This document shows positions 61,052 through 64,000 of a stretch of 64,000 nucleotides of DNA, piece by piece (position 1 is the first letter of the stretch; each line of letters opens with the position of its first letter). Both the position numbers and the translations under genes were made by a program. This stretch comes from T3Sed10-213 sp012519365 (GTDB lineage: Bacteria > Planctomycetota > Phycisphaerae > Sedimentisphaerales > Anaerohalosphaeraceae). The notes beneath the pieces are model-generated. The model did no database searches and was not told the origin of the DNA. It saw only the letters and a program-made list of their open reading frames with translations. The stretch spans positions 35,882 to 99,881 of the forward strand of contig JAPXLV010000002.1 in assembly GCA_033809355.1 (NCBI GenBank). The letters are read 5' to 3'.

Positions 61052-62302
61052 TCAACCTCTGTTTCCGCTTGGGGCGGGGGCGACCTTGTCCGTGGTGCTT
61101 TCAGAGGAGGTGTTCGGCATCCCGCCCGGCGGTGTCTGTCCTTCGCGAACCGGTTGAATCGGCATCCCCGCCCGGGCGATATGGAAACCGCCGATGAGAA
61201 AGGTTTCGCTGCCGTCCAGGCCTTCGGTGACCAGACGTAATTCGCCGTAACTGGCTCCCAGCTGGATATCACGCCGGCGCAGGGTATTGCCCTGGTCAAC
61301 CACCAGCAGGTATTTGCCCCCCAAATCGCTCAAGACGGCCATTTCAGGAACCAAAACCGCGTTCTTTCGTTCCTGGATCGGCAAACTGACCCGCACAAAC
61401 ATCCCCGGCAGCAGCGTATGCTCTTTATTGGGCAGTACACCCCGCACATATACCGTTCCGGTGCGATGATCGACCGTGTTGTCCAGGAAATCAATGATGC
61501 CTGCATAGGGGTAATCTTCGTGATGAGGAAGGCCCACATTCAGCTTCATTGGCTCAGCGCCCTGATCGCCCTGAAACCGTCGCAGCAAATTGTCCTTGAG
61601 CACATATTCGCTGACATAGAAATAGGTATAAATCGGCTCAATCTGCCGCACTGTGGTCAAGACAGTCCGATCGGTGGCGCCGACCAGATTGCCCACATCC
61701 GCCAGACGGCGTCCGATGCGACCGGCAATCGGGCTGCGAATCTCGGTATAGCTCAAATTCAATTCGGCCGTATCCAGTGCCGCCTGTGCCCCCATTACCT
61801 GGGCCTGGGCCGTATCAAAGGCGGCCTGCGCTCGGGTCAAATCCTGTTGACTGACCGAGCCGCTGCGAACAGCCTTTTCGATCCGCTCCAAATCCTCGCG
61901 GGCCCGCTTCAGTTCGGTTTGGGCGGCCTTGAGAGACGCGGCGGCCTCATCACGTCGGGCCCGATACATATCCGGCTCTATTGTAAACAGAAGCTGGTCT
62001 TTTTCAACATATGCCCCGTCATCAAAGTGGATAGACTGAAGATAGCCTTCTACGCGTGCACGAACCTCGACTACATTATACGCATCGGTCGTACCGGTAA
62101 AATCGAGCGTGTCCATAACGTCGCGAATTACACACTCGCCAACCGGCAACGGAATGGCCCCGTCGCCGCGTCCTTTGGCAGCGGCCTGCCGTTTGGCAAT
62201 CTCCGCCTGGCGCCAGAACCAGTACCGATAGCCGCCGTATCCGGCCGCACCCAAAATCGCCAAAACAATCAGCCATGTAACCAGTTTCTTAAGCATCTCC
62301 AT
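61052..62302 (-). CDS. RND efflux periplasmic adaptor (membrane fusion protein)
   Basis: A 416-residue adaptor with an N-terminal membrane anchor (~6-26). Biotinyl-lipoyl-like halves follow (VVEVRARVEGYLQSIHFDDG and LSYTEIRSPIAGRIGRRLAD) around an alpha-hairpin (~105-175), then beta-barrel and membrane-proximal domains. The tail is Pro/Ser-rich. It bridges the RND pump and the outer membrane channel encoded on either side. Confidence 0.95.
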   Translation of the reverse strand: MEMLKKLVTWLIVLAILGAAGYGGYRYWFWRQAEIAKRQAAAKGRGDGAIPLPVGECVIRDVMDTLDFTGTTDAYNVVEVRARVEGYLQSIHFDDGAYVEKDQLLFTIEPDMYRARRDEAAASLKAAQTELKRAREDLERIEKAVRSGSVSQQDLTRAQAAFDTAQAQVMGAQAALDTAELNLSYTEIRSPIAGRIGRRLADVGNLVGATDRTVLTTVRQIEPIYTYFYVSEYVLKDNLLRRFQGDQGAEPMKLNVGLPHHEDYPYAGIIDFLDNTVDHRTGTVYVRGVLPNKEHTLLPGMFVRVSLPIQERKNAVLVPEMAVLSDLGGKYLLVVDQGNTLRRRDIQLGASYGELRLVTEGLDGSETFLIGGFHIARAGMPIQPVREGQTPPGGMPNTSSESTTDKVAPAPSGNRG

Positions 62303-62342
62303 AAGAGTATTCCTGTGTTGAATGAATTGAGTTGTGTACGAT

Positions 62343-63806
62343 TTATCCGTTTTCCGAGTAAGATTCAGATTCCCGGTTGTTCAGCTCTGTGCTCTCGTGC
62401 TCCCATCCGCCGCCGAGGGCCTTGTACAGGGCGATAATATCCTGAATAATCTGTCCTTCGCTGACAGCCAGCCGATCTTCCTGCAGGGACAACGACCGCT
62501 GGACATCCAGCACGTTTTGAAAATCGGTCAACCCGCTGCGATACAGCACCTCGACCTTGTCCAGTGAATCACGTGCAGCTGCAACCGATCGCCGCAGGGC
62601 CTCGGCCCGCTGCTGTTCCTGCACCAATGCGATCATGGCGTTTTCGACCTCTTCAACCGCGCGCAAAACAGTCGCCTCATAGGCCGCTGCGAGCTGACGC
62701 GTGAAGGCTTGCTCTACCGCCACCAGGCTGCGGAGCCGGTTGCCGTCAAATAATGTCCATCGTACGCCGGGGCCGAAGCCGAATGTCCGGCTTGACCAGT
62801 TGCCCAGATCCGAAAACTGCAGTGCCTCCAGCCCCAATGTTCCGCCCAGCGAAAACGACGGATAGCGCTGTGCTTCAGCTACGCCGATCATTGCCGTCTG
62901 CGAGGCCAGCGCCCGCTCTGCACTGCGAATATCGGGACGGCGTCGCAGCAATTCAGCCGGTACACCCGTTGTCGGCAGACGCTGGATCTCGGGCATAGGG
63001 GCCGGCACGAGCAATTGATTCCTCAGCTCGCTGGGCGTTGTGCCTACCAGCACTGCCAGCCGATTGACTGCTGCGGTCTCGGCAATTCGCAGAGAGGGGA
63101 TTTCCGACTCGGTATTGGCCAGATTCAATCGGGCTTGGGAGACATCCAGCTCCGGCGCGATTTCGGCGGCGTACCGATCCTGTGTCAATTCCAAAGTTTT
63201 TCGCTGAATTTCCACATTGGCCATGGCGTAGCGAAGCCGCGATTGTGCGGTGCGAAGCTCGGTATAATTTCGCGCCACCTCGGCGTATAAACTCAGACGC
63301 ACGTCATGGTAATCCTCGATGCTCTGTTCCAGAGTCGCCTGGGCCGATTCGACCGACCGGCGAATCCGACCAAATAAATCCAGCTCCCAAAATGCATCAA
63401 AACCGGCCGAATAAAGGCTGTATTCCTGGCCAATGCCGGTGAGGCTGTTGGCGCTGGAACGCAAGCGAGTATAGCTGCCGGAGGCGTCCACAGCCGGCCA
63501 TTGCTCGCCTGCGACATACGCCCGCAGTGCCCGCGATTGTTCAATGCGTGCCACAGCCGCCCGCAAGTCCAGGCTGCCTGCGTCGGCCTGAGCGATCAAA
63601 TCGACCAGCACAGGGTCATCAAACGTCGTCCACCACTGTGCCAGGGCGGCCTCATCCACCGGCCCGGCCTGTTCATTGCCGCTCCATTGCGACGGCATTG
63701 CCATCTCCGGCCGCACATAATCCGGCCCGACCGTACATCCTCCTGCCGTCAGCAATGCCAACCCGACGATGCTGCAGCCGCATTGTACTTTCAACGATTT
63801 TAACAT
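62343..63806 (-). CDS. Outer membrane efflux lipoprotein (NodT/OprM family)
   Basis: A 487-residue outer-membrane factor of the RND system. The signal peptide ends in a lipobox (LTAGGC, Cys24), followed by the family start VGPDYVRPE. Two internally repeated TolC-like halves each have long coiled-coil hairpins (LRYAMANVEIQRKTLELTQD, and RRSVAAARDSLDKVEVLYRS). GLTDFQNVLDVQRSL is typical of OprM/NodT. It is the first gene of the operon; AAGGG precedes the ATG. Confidence 0.95.
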   Translation of the reverse strand: MLKSLKVQCGCSIVGLALLTAGGCTVGPDYVRPEMAMPSQWSGNEQAGPVDEAALAQWWTTFDDPVLVDLIAQADAGSLDLRAAVARIEQSRALRAYVAGEQWPAVDASGSYTRLRSSANSLTGIGQEYSLYSAGFDAFWELDLFGRIRRSVESAQATLEQSIEDYHDVRLSLYAEVARNYTELRTAQSRLRYAMANVEIQRKTLELTQDRYAAEIAPELDVSQARLNLANTESEIPSLRIAETAAVNRLAVLVGTTPSELRNQLLVPAPMPEIQRLPTTGVPAELLRRRPDIRSAERALASQTAMIGVAEAQRYPSFSLGGTLGLEALQFSDLGNWSSRTFGFGPGVRWTLFDGNRLRSLVAVEQAFTRQLAAAYEATVLRAVEEVENAMIALVQEQQRAEALRRSVAAARDSLDKVEVLYRSGLTDFQNVLDVQRSLSLQEDRLAVSEGQIIQDIIALYKALGGGWEHESTELNNRESESYSENG

Positions 63807-63844
63807 TGCACAACCCTTATTGTCTTCGACCTTTCACAGCTTGC

Positions 63845-63886
63845 TTTCAGGTGCTATCGTTCGGATGGCGACAAGTACACCTGAAA
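63845..63886 (-). other. Leader hairpin of the RND operon
   Basis: TTTCAGGTG (63845-63853) and CACCTGAAA (63878-63886) form a perfect 9-bp inverted repeat with a 24-base loop. It lies between the promoter and the first gene, 39 bases before the start codon. It may be a leader structure or a split operator for an unseen regulator. Confidence 0.55.
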
Positions 63887-63952
63887 CATCTTTAATCTGA
63901 CATTTCCCATTTGAACGTTTAAAAAATATAATTTCTCCTAACGACATTTACA

Positions 63953-63982
63953 ATTATATAAAAATCGCTGCCGCAAGGTCAA
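63953..63982 (-). promoter_or_regulatory. Sigma-70-type promoter of the RND operon
   Basis: On the minus strand TTGACC (63982-63977) is followed after 18 bases by TATAAT (63958-63953). The leader to the first start codon is about 140 bases. Confidence 0.65.
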
Positions 63983-64000
63983 GAAAAATCGATTCCGTGA

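Overview
The window looks like a chromosomal segment of a bacterium of the Planctomycetota, probably from the Phycisphaerae/Sedimentisphaerales side. This is inferred from gene content only: a V-type ATPase, a SpoVG carrying an inserted zinc ribbon, DUF1573 and SMP-30 lipoproteins, a DUF4954/SIS pair, a eukaryote-like adenylosuccinate lyase and an unusual type II secretion operon. No rRNA, tRNA, CRISPR array, integrase or transposase was recognised.

Layout. 1-1416: end of a V-ATPase operon (B partial, D). 1964-2305: small HTH protein. 2502-8560 (minus strand): a run of three glycosyltransferases (GT2, GT39-like, GT4) followed by pdxJ and dapA. 8806-9942: DUF1573 lipoprotein. 10080-25394: a complete-looking type II secretion/pseudopilus operon in the order C-like, D, E, (four-helix-bundle gene), F, G, H, I, J, K, L-like, M-like, interrupted between D and E by a duplicated cassette of short palindromes. 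25735-28328: PfkB kinase, ispE and spoVG. 28416-32558: FlgM-like protein, secreted HtrA-like protease, a large secreted protein of unknown function and a small coiled-coil protein. 32680-45485: a metabolic block with deoC, an aldo/keto reductase, purB, an SMP-30 lipoprotein, a VTT membrane protein, a ruined HepT gene, AMMECR1, a GH43 lipoprotein, a zinc-protease-like lipoprotein, DUF4954, SIS and hypB.

45760-53976 is the accessory part. Two ArsR repressors, an ArsP-type permease, ArsC, an AhpD-like protein, two thioredoxins, a CcdA-like membrane protein, a Tat-type flavoprotein and a Tes-like radical SAM protein sit together. Two genes in it, trmO and the arsenite pump acr3, are decayed. My reading is an arsenic or organoarsenic response coupled to thiol electron transfer across the membrane, in which the ArsP-type permease may now be the only efflux route.

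54016-55735 (minus): histidine kinase and a small membrane partner. 55909-57729: a MetX-MetW fusion. 57825-63806 (minus): a tripartite RND efflux operon (outer membrane factor, adaptor, pump) with a sigma-70-type promoter and a leader hairpin.

Most enzyme calls rest on clear motifs. Starts were moved from the longest possible reading to the codon with the best ribosome-binding site where that was visible. The pseudogene calls assume that the frameshifts are real and not assembly errors.
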